Below, piece by piece: positions 7,232 to 14,759 of a stretch of DNA of 20,941 nt. Each line of letters begins with the position of its first letter. Position 1 is the first letter of the stretch. Origin of the DNA: CAYZYO01 sp964482585 (GTDB lineage: Bacteria > Bacillota > Syntrophomonadia > Syntrophomonadales > Syntrophomonadaceae); the NCBI GenBank assembly GCA_964482585.1, contig CAYZYO010000032.1, forward strand, positions 1-20,941. Direction: 5' to 3'. The position numbers and the translations under genes are program-made. The notes under the pieces are model-generated. The model saw only the letters and a program-made list of their open reading frames with translations. It was not told the origin of the DNA and ran no database searches.

Positions 7232-8161
7232 CTACATAAATCGTTTTAGATCCCAACAAAATTGCGTTTTTTCTGGATGAGTGATAAATTTAATAAATTT
7301 TTGGGCAATTAACGAAGGTTCTTCATGTTTTAGATACACTAAATAAATGTCTAGTTCAAGGTTAGAATCAAGTTCTTTAATCTTTATTATTTTTAAGTTA
7401 CCAGCATAGAGTTCGTTTTCAATGGAGATTGCTGGAACTATAGAGATACCAAGTTCTTCCTCAACAGCTGCTTTAACTGAATGTATACTAGTCATTTCGG
7501 AAACGATATTAAAATCTTCAATTTTATATCCGTGTTTTGTAAGGGCTTTTTCAAAAACAACCCGTATTGCAGCTCCTTTTTCTCTTAATACAAACGGTCT
7601 AGTCTTTAATTCTTTTAAAGAAAGGATATCTTTATGCTTTCTTCTATTATTAGAAGCTATAAAAACTAAGTTGCTGGTATTAATGTATTTAGTAATATAA
7701 TCTGAATTTGCTACCTTACCTTCCACTACTGCAATATCAATTTCTTTGTTTTTTAATTTGTCAAGGATGTTCTGGGTATTACCAATGTCTAGTTTTACAC
7801 TTACTTCTGGATACTTTTCTTTAAAAGCACGAATACTGCAGGGCATAGCATAATTTCCCGCAGTGCAGCTGGCTCCAATAGTCAGATATGAATGGTCAAT
7901 ATTAAGCAGCTTATCTAAATCCTTTTCCATAGCATTTGCAAGAGCCAAGAACCTAACTGCATAACCACAAACAATTTTACCTGCTTCTGTAAGAGTGACT
8001 CCGTGAGACGTACGGTTAAAAAGCTTAACTCCATAATAAGCTTCCATAGCTTGGACTTTATTGCTTATAGCAGGTTGAGATAAATGAAGTAGTTTGCTAG
8101 CTTTAGAAAAGCTCTTGGTTTCTGCAACTACCGGAATTATTTCCAAATAATTTAAAAACAA
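7232..8161 (-). CDS. LysR-family transcriptional regulator
   Basis: A 309-residue LysR-type regulator of standard length. The N-terminal winged helix-turn-helix (about 1-60) shows FSKASKLLHLSQPAISNKVQAMEA-type residues with the signature LSQPAISNKV, followed by the linker helix (to about 88). A periplasmic-binding-protein-like effector domain (about 90-295) includes SYLTIGASCTAGNY and LGISIVPAIS. The start is TTG at 8161, chosen because GGAGG sits nine bases upstream on the minus strand; a nearby ATG is out of frame. It converges on the nitrogenase-like operon rather than being divergent from it, so the usual LysR target rule gives no obvious target. An ATGC-N4-GCAT palindrome 58 bases upstream of the start is a possible self-regulatory site. 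The effector is not recognisable from the sequence. Confidence 0.93.
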   Translation of the reverse strand: MFLNYLEIIPVVAETKSFSKASKLLHLSQPAISNKVQAMEAYYGVKLFNRTSHGVTLTEAGKIVCGYAVRFLALANAMEKDLDKLLNIDHSYLTIGASCTAGNYAMPCSIRAFKEKYPEVSVKLDIGNTQNILDKLKNKEIDIAVVEGKVANSDYITKYINTSNLVFIASNNRRKHKDILSLKELKTRPFVLREKGAAIRVVFEKALTKHGYKIEDFNIVSEMTSIHSVKAAVEEELGISIVPAISIENELYAGNLKIIKIKELDSNLELDIYLVYLKHEEPSLIAQKFIKFITHPEKTQFCWDLKRFM

Positions 8162-8219
8162 TTATCATTTCCTCCTCAAGGTATTATCTATCAGATATTC
8201 TCTTTAGCAGTTGTATATG

Positions 8220-8231
8220 ATGCTTTTGCAT
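8220..8231. promoter_or_regulatory. palindrome, possible LysR autoregulatory site
   Basis: ATGC-TTTT-GCAT is a short interrupted palindrome 58 bases upstream of the lysR start codon. It overlaps the third copy of the TTTTGCATAATT motif, which also occurs twice between lysR and the nitrogenase-like operon. The position fits a LysR-type site, but the assignment is inference. Confidence 0.25.
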
Positions 8232-8248
8232 AATTAATTGATTATTAA

Positions 8249-8442
8249 GAAAATAAACCCTTAATGCAATCACCTTAGTTAGATAAGTTGGGCAGGCACT
8301 GGCGTTTTGGGAAAACCGCAGCAACCGGATAAACCGTAGAGGCGACTTTAGTCATCGCCCTGACACACTGAATTCCGGCTGGTCGGAGACTAAAGTCTCC
8401 TCTATGGTATATGATGGTATAAATACTGCTTTTCGCAGTGGA
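8249..8442. repeat. composite intergenic repeat with large palindrome
   Basis: Three parts are joined. 8249-8332 matches the reverse complement of 10879-10957 (shared GCACTGGCG, TTAGATAAG and ACCGCAG blocks). 8333-8353 and 8388-8408 form a 21-bp inverted repeat (ACCGTAGAGG then CGACTTTAGTC) with one mismatch and one G-U pair around a 34-base centre. 8415-8442 matches 150-177. It is a member of the window's mosaic repeat family and encodes nothing convincing. Confidence 0.7.
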
Positions 8443-8800
8443 ACCCTTCATGACCGGAAGCCACAATCCCCGTCAAAATGTTTCTCTCAACCACGTACAG
8501 GCGAATTCAATCTCCAGTTATCTTTGATAGGTTAGTGCCTAGAATTTAATTCTCGACTACGGAGGTGAGGGGGAATTAGTGAAGGGTTTATCATCTATTT
8601 TCTAACAAATCAATTATGAAAAATCCTCATAAATTCTCATATAGATAGTTTACACCAAATTTTTGTTTAGCAAAGGTTAAAATAAATGTCAATATATATA
8701 ATTAATCGAAATTATAACAATTATAGTATTTTTCCAGCTATCTGGAAATACTAACGAGAAGAAAAGGTGAGAGGATTTATGAAGTTAAAGGAGATTAAGT

Positions 8801-8806
8801 TATAAT
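8801..8806 (+). promoter_or_regulatory. possible -10 element for pepF
   Basis: A perfect TATAAT lies 44 bases before the pepF start, but the -35 region at 17-18 bases upstream is poor. No other candidate lies closer to the gene. Confidence 0.3.
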
Positions 8807-8850
8807 GTGGTATTTAATATAAAAGAAAAATAATTATAAGGAGGATTATC

Positions 8851-10644
8851 GTGAGCGGTGTTAAAAAGCGTGAAGATATAGAAGTCCAATATAAATGGAA
8901 ACTGGAGGATATCTATGATGCGGAAGAAAAATGGGAAGAAGATTTTAGACAGGTAGGAATATTGGCCGAAGAAATTGACGGGTATAAAGGGGCTTTGGCT
9001 GAATCGTCGAATAACCTTTTAACGGTATTAGAATTACTTGATAAAGTACAGGGTAAAGCAGAAAAAATATATGTTTATGCTAAAATGCGTCGTGATGAGG
9101 ATAATACCAATTCCTATTATCAGGTTTTATATGACCGGGCAGAAGGATTAAGTGTTCATCTTGGCAGCATTACTTCTTATGTTGTTCCAGAGATAATATC
9201 CATACCTGATGAGAAACTAACTGGTTTTATAAATGAAAACCAGGGTTTGCAACTTTACCAGCACTTTTTTGATGAATTAATGCGGCAAAAAGAACATATA
9301 CTATCTCCCCAGGAAGAAAGGCTTTTGGCTATGGCTGCGGATTTGACCATAGTATCTAGAAATATATTCTCAATGTTAAATAATGCGGATATAAAATTTC
9401 CGGTCATTCTTGATGAAGATGGCCAAGAAATTGAGATTACCAAAGGCAGGTACGGCAGATTCATGGAAAGCGGTGACCGCAGGGTTAGAAAAGATGCTTT
9501 TGAAGGCCTTTACAGCACATATAAAAAGATCATTAATACACTGTCAGCTACCTTAAGTTCGAGTGTAAAAAAGGACATTTTTTATGCCCGAAGCAGGAAA
9601 TATCCTGGGGCATTAGAGGCTTCGCTAGACCAGGATAATGTTCCGGCAGAGGTATATGAGCGTCTTATCGAGACGGTACACAATAGTTTAGATTATATTT
9701 ATCAATATATGGGGATTAGAAAAAAAATGCTGGGTATTGATGAACTGCATATGTATGATATATACACTCCTTTAGTAAAGGATTTAAGAATTAACATATC
9801 ATATGAAAAAGCTAAAGAACTAGTTATTAATGCGCTTAAACCCCTGGGTGAAGATTACCTGTCGATATTGACCGATGGGATAAACTCCGGTTGGATAGAT
9901 GTTTATGAAAATGAAGGTAAGACCAGTGGGGCTTATTCCTGGGGGTGTTATGATTCTCACCCCTATGTTTTAATGAACTATGATAATAAGCTGGATGATG
10001 TTTTCACTTTGGCTCATGAAATGGGCCATTCTATGCATACTTACTATTCAAATAAAACTCAGCCTTATATCTACAGCCAGTACAGTATCTTTGTAGCGGA
10101 GGTTGCATCAACTGTAAATGAATCACTATTAATAGATTATCTCCTTAAAAACTGTGAAAACAAACAGGAAAGAATATATCTGATAAACCACTATCTTGAA
10201 CAATTCCGTGGTACCGTATACCGGCAGACAATGTTTGCTGAGTTTGAGAAAATAATCCATGAAACAGTTGAAAAGGGAGGAGCTTTAAATCCAGATACCT
10301 TAAATTCGATATACCGGAAGCTTAACTGCCTGTATTATGGACCGGGAGTAATAAGCGACAGTGAAATTGATATCGAATGGGCTAGGATTCCTCACTTTTA
10401 CTCAGCATTTTATGTCTATAAATATGCTACTGGTTTTTCAGCGGCAACAGCGATAAAACAAAGGATTTTAAACAAGGAACCGGGTGCACTACAGAGCTAT
10501 TTGGAGTTCCTGAAATCTGGTGGGTCGGATTATCCTTTAAATCTGCTTAAAAAGGCAGGAGTTGATTTAACCAGCCCTCAACCGGTAGAAGCGGCCCTAA
10601 AATATTTTGGAGAGCTGGTAAATGAATTAGAGTTGTGCAGATAG
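8851..10644 (+). CDS. pepF: oligoendopeptidase F (M3 zinc metallopeptidase)
   Basis: A 597-residue M3-family peptidase that hydrolyses short cytoplasmic peptides. The zinc motif HEMGH lies at 389-393, with His389 and His393 as metal ligands and Glu390 as catalytic base; Glu417 in FVAEVASTVNE is the probable third ligand. The N-terminal helical oligoendopeptidase domain (about 115-190) and the ending with SGGSDYPLNLLKKAGVDL and PVEAALKYF are typical, as is the length of about 600 residues. No signal peptide is seen, so it should be cytoplasmic. The start is GTG at 8851 with AAGGAGG eight bases upstream. The gene stands alone between two repeat-rich gaps; its only terminator candidate (10975) lies about 330 bases downstream, beyond the repeat. 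A general peptide-recycling role is likely. Confidence 0.95.
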   Translation: MSGVKKREDIEVQYKWKLEDIYDAEEKWEEDFRQVGILAEEIDGYKGALAESSNNLLTVLELLDKVQGKAEKIYVYAKMRRDEDNTNSYYQVLYDRAEGLSVHLGSITSYVVPEIISIPDEKLTGFINENQGLQLYQHFFDELMRQKEHILSPQEERLLAMAADLTIVSRNIFSMLNNADIKFPVILDEDGQEIEITKGRYGRFMESGDRRVRKDAFEGLYSTYKKIINTLSATLSSSVKKDIFYARSRKYPGALEASLDQDNVPAEVYERLIETVHNSLDYIYQYMGIRKKMLGIDELHMYDIYTPLVKDLRINISYEKAKELVINALKPLGEDYLSILTDGINSGWIDVYENEGKTSGAYSWGCYDSHPYVLMNYDNKLDDVFTLAHEMGHSMHTYYSNKTQPYIYSQYSIFVAEVASTVNESLLIDYLLKNCENKQERIYLINHYLEQFRGTVYRQTMFAEFEKIIHETVEKGGALNPDTLNSIYRKLNCLYYGPGVISDSEIDIEWARIPHFYSAFYVYKYATGFSAATAIKQRILNKEPGALQSYLEFLKSGGSDYPLNLLKKAGVDLTSPQPVEAALKYFGELVNELELCR

Positions 10645-10661
10645 TTTCTATTAACTTCTCA

Positions 10662-10957
10662 ATGCCCAGAGGACACAACCACTTATGAAAATAAAGTAGG
10701 TGTATTAACCACAGATGAACACAGATTCACGCAGATTCACGCAGATTTTTTGGTTTTTTGTTTTGATTATATATTGAACAATTATAATATTTTATCTTTA
10801 ACTCTGCAGTTAATCCCTAGTCCTTATATTATAGACCGTATCTTATACCGTAGAGGCGACTTCAGTCGCCTCTACGGTTCTATCTGCGGTGTTATCAAAG
10901 CGCCAGTGCGTGGGCAGCTTATCTAAGTAAGCTTACTACTGCATTAAGTCTATTTTC
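10662..10957. repeat. composite intergenic repeat, fullest copy
   Basis: The left module 10662-10856 matches 19800-19980 in the same orientation: shared ATGCCCAGAGGACACAACC, ACAGATGAAC, GATTCACGCAGATT, GAACAATTATAATATTTTA and CGTATCTTATACCGTAGAGG. The centre 10847-10878 is a perfect palindrome. The right module 10879-10957 matches 8249-8332 inverted. ATTCACGCAG is doubled here and single in the other copy. There is no open frame of note and no transposase. It is the only copy showing both outer modules, so it may be closest to the ancestral arrangement. Confidence 0.8.
10847..10878. repeat. 15-bp palindrome at the centre of the composite repeat
   Basis: ACCGTAGAGGCGACT (10847-10861) and its exact complement (10864-10878) flank a two-base centre. 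The same arm is present at 8333, in a longer and slightly decayed palindrome, and truncated at 19971-19980. It has no U-tail, so it is not a typical terminator. Confidence 0.85.
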
Positions 10958-10974
10958 GTATTAACCACCACTAT

Positions 10975-11027
10975 AAGCTGTTTTCTTTTAAGAGAGTAAT
11001 CCTCTTTATAGAAAAACAGCTTTTTTT
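10975..11027 (+). terminator. terminator downstream of pepF
   Basis: AAGCTGTTTTC pairs with GAAAAACAGCTT with a one-base bulge, an inner AAGAG/CTCTT helix adds to the stem, and seven Ts follow (11021-11027). It is oriented for + strand transcripts and lies 125 bases before the next start, so it could end pepF or act as an attenuator for the downstream gene. Confidence 0.75.
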
Positions 11028-11151
11028 GTGAAAAATTAAATTTAAGCAGAGTGCTATTTTATTGTAAAGGCTTAATATAATAAGTTAAAAATGAGCATAA
11101 TTATGAATAGGTTATATAAAATACTAATGTAATAAAGGGGGGCATAAATAA

Positions 11152-14100
11152 TTGACCCGTTTGAATATCGAGGAGATTTTTGATAAAAATTTAGAAAGAG
11201 TAAAGCCTCATCTGAATTACTTTTCTGATTATGATTTAGTCATAGGAATACCATTTGGCAGTGAAGATAAAAACTTACCCCAACTCTTGCAATCTATAGA
11301 CAAAGTCTTACAATCATGGTTGGGCAGAAGACAATTAATTGTATGTACCGGTGATTATTCAGCCGGAGATGTCTTAAAATCAATTCACGAATTAATATTG
11401 CAGCATCCACACATAGATTTTTTGATGCCGGAGGAAATAAGCGGAAGAGGAATGAGCATTAGGGCTATCATAGAGATTACGGATATATTAGAAGCGGATT
11501 TACTTCTTTTTAGTGCCAATATGGCAACTGAATCAGGACCAGGAATCGATGATTCCTGGCTGGAAAGCCTTTTAACTCCTATTCAGGGTCATTATGATCT
11601 TGTAGTAGGGAGCATGCGGCGCTATCTAGGTATTGATAGTATTGCTCATATGATGGCAGCACCCTTTTTGGAAACCTTTTATGGCAGTAGGATAGGCGAC
11701 CCTTTAGGAGGGATATATGCCATTTCTCATGACTTCGTAGAGGAAATGGCACATGAAATTAAGTTCTGGGGTGACACTATTAAAGGGTTCGGGATTGATT
11801 TTTGGATCCTGACAAGAGCTTTATGCTGGGATAAAAATGTATGTGAAGTAAATATGGGAGGATTAGTCAAAGCGCATAGTCTTGAAACCAGGAATAGAAT
11901 TTTTTACGATACGGCTTACACTATATTTGAAGCAATAAAGCGGGATAGTGCTATCTGGCTGCAGGACCACCTGGTGATTAAAGTAGCCGATATACTGGTG
12001 CGCAGTGAAGTAAAAAAACCAGATATTTTAAGCTATTCATTGCCTGATCTACTGCAGAGCTTTAAAGATGGGTGCAGGCAATATTCCTTTATATTGGATG
12101 AATTTGATCAAGGAGACGAATTAAAATGTATTGATTCCTTAGAACAAGAAGATTTTCATTTATCCGATAGATTATGGGTTTCTTCATTATTTAATCTGCT
12201 TTTGGATTATGTATTTAATGATGAGAGGGAATATGAAGAAATACTGGATGCTTTAACTAAATTGTATAATGGGAGGGTAGCAAGTTATATCATAGAAATG
12301 CAGTCTTTTAGCCAAAAATTTTCTGGAATGACGAATGAGGAAAAAGACGAATTAATGGTACGTAAAATGGAATCTATCCGCCAACGATTAACTAATAAAT
12401 TTTGGCTGACTAAACCGGAACTCAGCAGGCAGTGGTTAAACAAGATGGAACAAGTTAAACCGGCTATTGTACCACTGGGGTATATGGAATATGTGCCTGG
12501 TAAACCGATAGTTGTTCCTAAATTAATTGTTGGTAAAGATAAACGAATTGTAAAAACCGATGCCATTTTTAAGGAACTCAAAAAACGCTATGATTATCGA
12601 TTTAATCAATATATTAGCCAAGGCCTAGGCTTAAGTTTTGATACTGATTCCAAGCAGATTATTCAGAAGATAAAAGATTATATGGATCAGTTAGAAGATA
12701 CTATTGATAGGCTTTTCCCCGGGGACATCCATACCCGTGAAGGATTAAAACAGTTTATAGATGCAATGTTTACAGCATTTCCCCGGCATTCGATGTTTAC
12801 TATAAATGGCGATTTATTAAGAGAAGCACTTATTAGATTTCCACCGGTGAATGTTATGATACCTTTAAACTGTTATAAACCGGCCGATCTTATAAAGAAT
12901 TATGATGTCCGGGATACAATTACTTATGCTAACCTGGTGGAAGGTCGAGCTTATTCAGACCGGTTTTTACTTTGGCTTTTGGATAATCTTAAACCGGAAG
13001 GTATGGAATGGGAGGAAATAAAACCGATAATATCGGATGATGATATGCACATAGGGATATTATCACAGGGAAAAATCTCTTACTTAAACCGGGTTACAGC
13101 GAGGATTACTATCAAATCCCTGGAATTTGATGAAGGTGGCAAATATCCTAAGATGCGTTATTTTTCAAATATTCTTCGCCATTTAGCGGCAGCAGAAAGC
13201 TATTCTGAATTGTTTGGTATTAATGTACAAGAACGTAAAAACATTGGGTTAAAGCTGCGAAATTCTATTCTGTACTTAAAAAAAGGAGATGATTTTTCAG
13301 CTTATAATCTATTCGAAAACTATCATCATCGAAGATTAGTCGAAAAGGTTAAATATCTTGCCCGGAAACTTTCTGATCAAGGCAAGAGCGAAATGGCCCA
13401 AATATTTAATTTAATGGCTGATGGATACGGACTCAGTCAAGTATTAGAGGATGAAACCTTTTTAACCTGCACATCATGGAGCTGGGCGAGTTATAGTTCT
13501 AAGGGGGGATTAAAAATTCCGGCTCCTTTGACTACCAGTGTAGAAAACCGTTGGTTCAACCATGATTTTCTTGAATACCTGTACCAGGAATTAGGATATA
13601 GAAATGAGGAAATAATGCAGACTGTTTTCCGCTTTATTCAAACCGGTAAAAGTGAGCATAATTTATTAGATACCCTGCTTCCAACCAGGCCGAAAGATGT
13701 AGCGGTTGTAATACAGGAGACAACTAGTGAACCCAGCAAGTATTTACAGCGTTATGAGGGGAATCCCATTATTACCCCGATTGAAAAAAGTAAATGGGAA
13801 TGCAAATATGTTTTAAATCCAGGTGCCTTGAGAATCAAAGATAAAGTATATTTGTTTTATCGCGCAGTAGGAAACGATAATATATCTCATATTGGACTGG
13901 CAATTAGCGATGGTTATAATATTCTAGAAAGGCTGGCGGATCCTATTTTTTCACCGGCTACCCTTGAAGAAAAAATGGGTTGTGAAGATCCTAGATTAAT
14001 AATAGTAGAAGATAAAATATTTATGCTCTATACAGCATATGATGGAAATATTGCCCAAATAGCTGCAGCATCTATAGTGGTTGAAGAATTCATAAAGGGG

Positions 14101-14676
14101 AATTATTACAATTGGAAGCGAGAGGGACTGGCATTTAGAAATATATGGGATAAAGATGCTATTCTATTTCCGGAAAAAATTAATGGCAAATATGTAATTT
14201 ATCACCGGATAGAGCCCAGTATTTGGGTCACATATATAAATGAGATTAAATTCCCTATAAGAGAAAAACACGCTATAATTATCGGCCCCAGGCCTGGTCG
14301 AATGTGGGATTCTTTAAAGATCGGAGCTGGCGCCCAGCCGCTTAAAACTAAATATGGGTGGCTGTTGATATATCATGGAGTAGATTATAATTATGTTTAT
14401 CGTTTGGGAGTAATACTTGTCGATCTTAATAATCCCCAAAGGGTTATATATCGTTCTCCTAATCCCATACTGGAACCCGAAGAAGAGTATGAAATAGGTT
14501 TGAGTGGTGCCTGGGTACCTAATGTAGTATTTACTTGTGGAGCAGTAGCTGATAAGGATAAAGAAGTATTGGAAGATGAGGATCGAATAATGGTTTATTA
14601 CGGAGCGGCTGATACCAGCATAGGAGTAGCTGAAGCTGCTCTAGCAGATCTAATCCCTAAACAATTTCGCAGATAA
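11152..14676 (+). CDS. GT-A glycosyltransferase fused to GH130 mannoside phosphorylase-type domain
   Basis: A 1174-residue protein. Residues 25-245 form a GT-A domain resembling GT81 (glucosyl-3-phosphoglycerate synthase type): VIGIPFGSEDKN (30-41), SGRGMS (97-102), DPLGGIYA (183-190), GFGIDF (212-217) and a late His242. The expected acidic DxD is replaced by Ser121-Ala-Asn123. Residues about 320-860 are helical-looking and not recognised. Residues 865-1170 are GH130: GNPIITP (870-876), NPGAL (889-893), YRAVG (903-907), CEDPR (944-948, with Asp946 as the expected catalytic acid), KDAILFPEKING (1001-1012), YHR (1017-1019), GAGAQPLKT (1058-1066), YHGV (1074-1077) and YYGAADTSIGVA (1149-1160). 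GH130 enzymes phosphorolyse beta-mannosides to mannose-1-phosphate; some are hydrolases. The TTG start at 11152 follows AAAGGGGGG. It converges with a GDP-mannose operon, so mannoside synthesis plus turnover is inferred. No signal peptide is seen, so it should be cytoplasmic. Confidence 0.85.
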   Translation: MTRLNIEEIFDKNLERVKPHLNYFSDYDLVIGIPFGSEDKNLPQLLQSIDKVLQSWLGRRQLIVCTGDYSAGDVLKSIHELILQHPHIDFLMPEEISGRGMSIRAIIEITDILEADLLLFSANMATESGPGIDDSWLESLLTPIQGHYDLVVGSMRRYLGIDSIAHMMAAPFLETFYGSRIGDPLGGIYAISHDFVEEMAHEIKFWGDTIKGFGIDFWILTRALCWDKNVCEVNMGGLVKAHSLETRNRIFYDTAYTIFEAIKRDSAIWLQDHLVIKVADILVRSEVKKPDILSYSLPDLLQSFKDGCRQYSFILDEFDQGDELKCIDSLEQEDFHLSDRLWVSSLFNLLLDYVFNDEREYEEILDALTKLYNGRVASYIIEMQSFSQKFSGMTNEEKDELMVRKMESIRQRLTNKFWLTKPELSRQWLNKMEQVKPAIVPLGYMEYVPGKPIVVPKLIVGKDKRIVKTDAIFKELKKRYDYRFNQYISQGLGLSFDTDSKQIIQKIKDYMDQLEDTIDRLFPGDIHTREGLKQFIDAMFTAFPRHSMFTINGDLLREALIRFPPVNVMIPLNCYKPADLIKNYDVRDTITYANLVEGRAYSDRFLLWLLDNLKPEGMEWEEIKPIISDDDMHIGILSQGKISYLNRVTARITIKSLEFDEGGKYPKMRYFSNILRHLAAAESYSELFGINVQERKNIGLKLRNSILYLKKGDDFSAYNLFENYHHRRLVEKVKYLARKLSDQGKSEMAQIFNLMADGYGLSQVLEDETFLTCTSWSWASYSSKGGLKIPAPLTTSVENRWFNHDFLEYLYQELGYRNEEIMQTVFRFIQTGKSEHNLLDTLLPTRPKDVAVVIQETTSEPSKYLQRYEGNPIITPIEKSKWECKYVLNPGALRIKDKVYLFYRAVGNDNISHIGLAISDGYNILERLADPIFSPATLEEKMGCEDPRLIIVEDKIFMLYTAYDGNIAQIAAASIVVEEFIKGNYYNWKREGLAFRNIWDKDAILFPEKINGKYVIYHRIEPSIWVTYINEIKFPIREKHAIIIGPRPGRMWDSLKIGAGAQPLKTKYGWLLIYHGVDYNYVYRLGVILVDLNNPQRVIYRSPNPILEPEEEYEIGLSGAWVPNVVFTCGAVADKDKEVLEDEDRIMVYYGAADTSIGVAEAALADLIPKQFRR

Positions 14677-14701
14677 ACAATAAGAAGAAGATAGAATAAA
14701 G

Positions 14702-14736
14702 CAAAGGCCGGTTCTAAGTGAGCGAACCGGCCTTTG
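14702..14736. terminator. bidirectional terminator between converging sugar genes
   Basis: CAAAGGCCGGTTC (14702-14714) pairs perfectly with 14724-14736 across a nine-base loop. A- and T-rich ends serve both strands, although neither has a long U-run. It lies 26 bases after the GT-GH130 stop and 24 bases beyond the end of the minus-strand operon. Confidence 0.75.
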
Positions 14737-14759
14737 TGTCAATTCTTGTATTTGGTACA

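Larger units (their letters stand above)
8162..8850. other. repeat-rich intergenic region between lysR and pepF
   Basis: These 689 bases carry no credible gene. They contain the possible LysR site (8220-8231), the composite repeat (8249-8442), an imperfect hairpin AGTATTTTTCCAG/CTGGAAATACT (8725-8752), and a TATAAT at 8801. Short open frames over the repeat are repeat-derived. An eight-codon frame at 8780-8806 is considered chance. Confidence 0.6.
10645..11151. other. repeat-rich intergenic region between pepF and the GT-GH130 gene
   Basis: 507 bases without a gene. 10662-10957 is composite repeat, 10975-11027 is a terminator hairpin, and the remainder (11028-11151) is AT-rich leader for the next gene. 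A TATAAT at 11076-11081 has no well-spaced -35 element. The next gene's AAAGGGGGG ribosome site ends about nine bases before its TTG start. Confidence 0.6.

Noticed and set aside
8275..8466. A 63-residue minus-strand open frame
   Set aside because: It lies over the composite repeat and its palindrome, has no ribosome site, and its residues reflect repeat DNA.
8780..8806. An eight-codon leader peptide before pepF
   Set aside because: It is very short, has no regulatory codon run or terminator/antiterminator pair around it, and overlaps the likely -10 element.
10711..10747. Tandem ATTCACGCAG units as a CRISPR-like array
   Set aside because: Only two adjacent units with no spacers, inside a dispersed repeat whose other copy has one unit.
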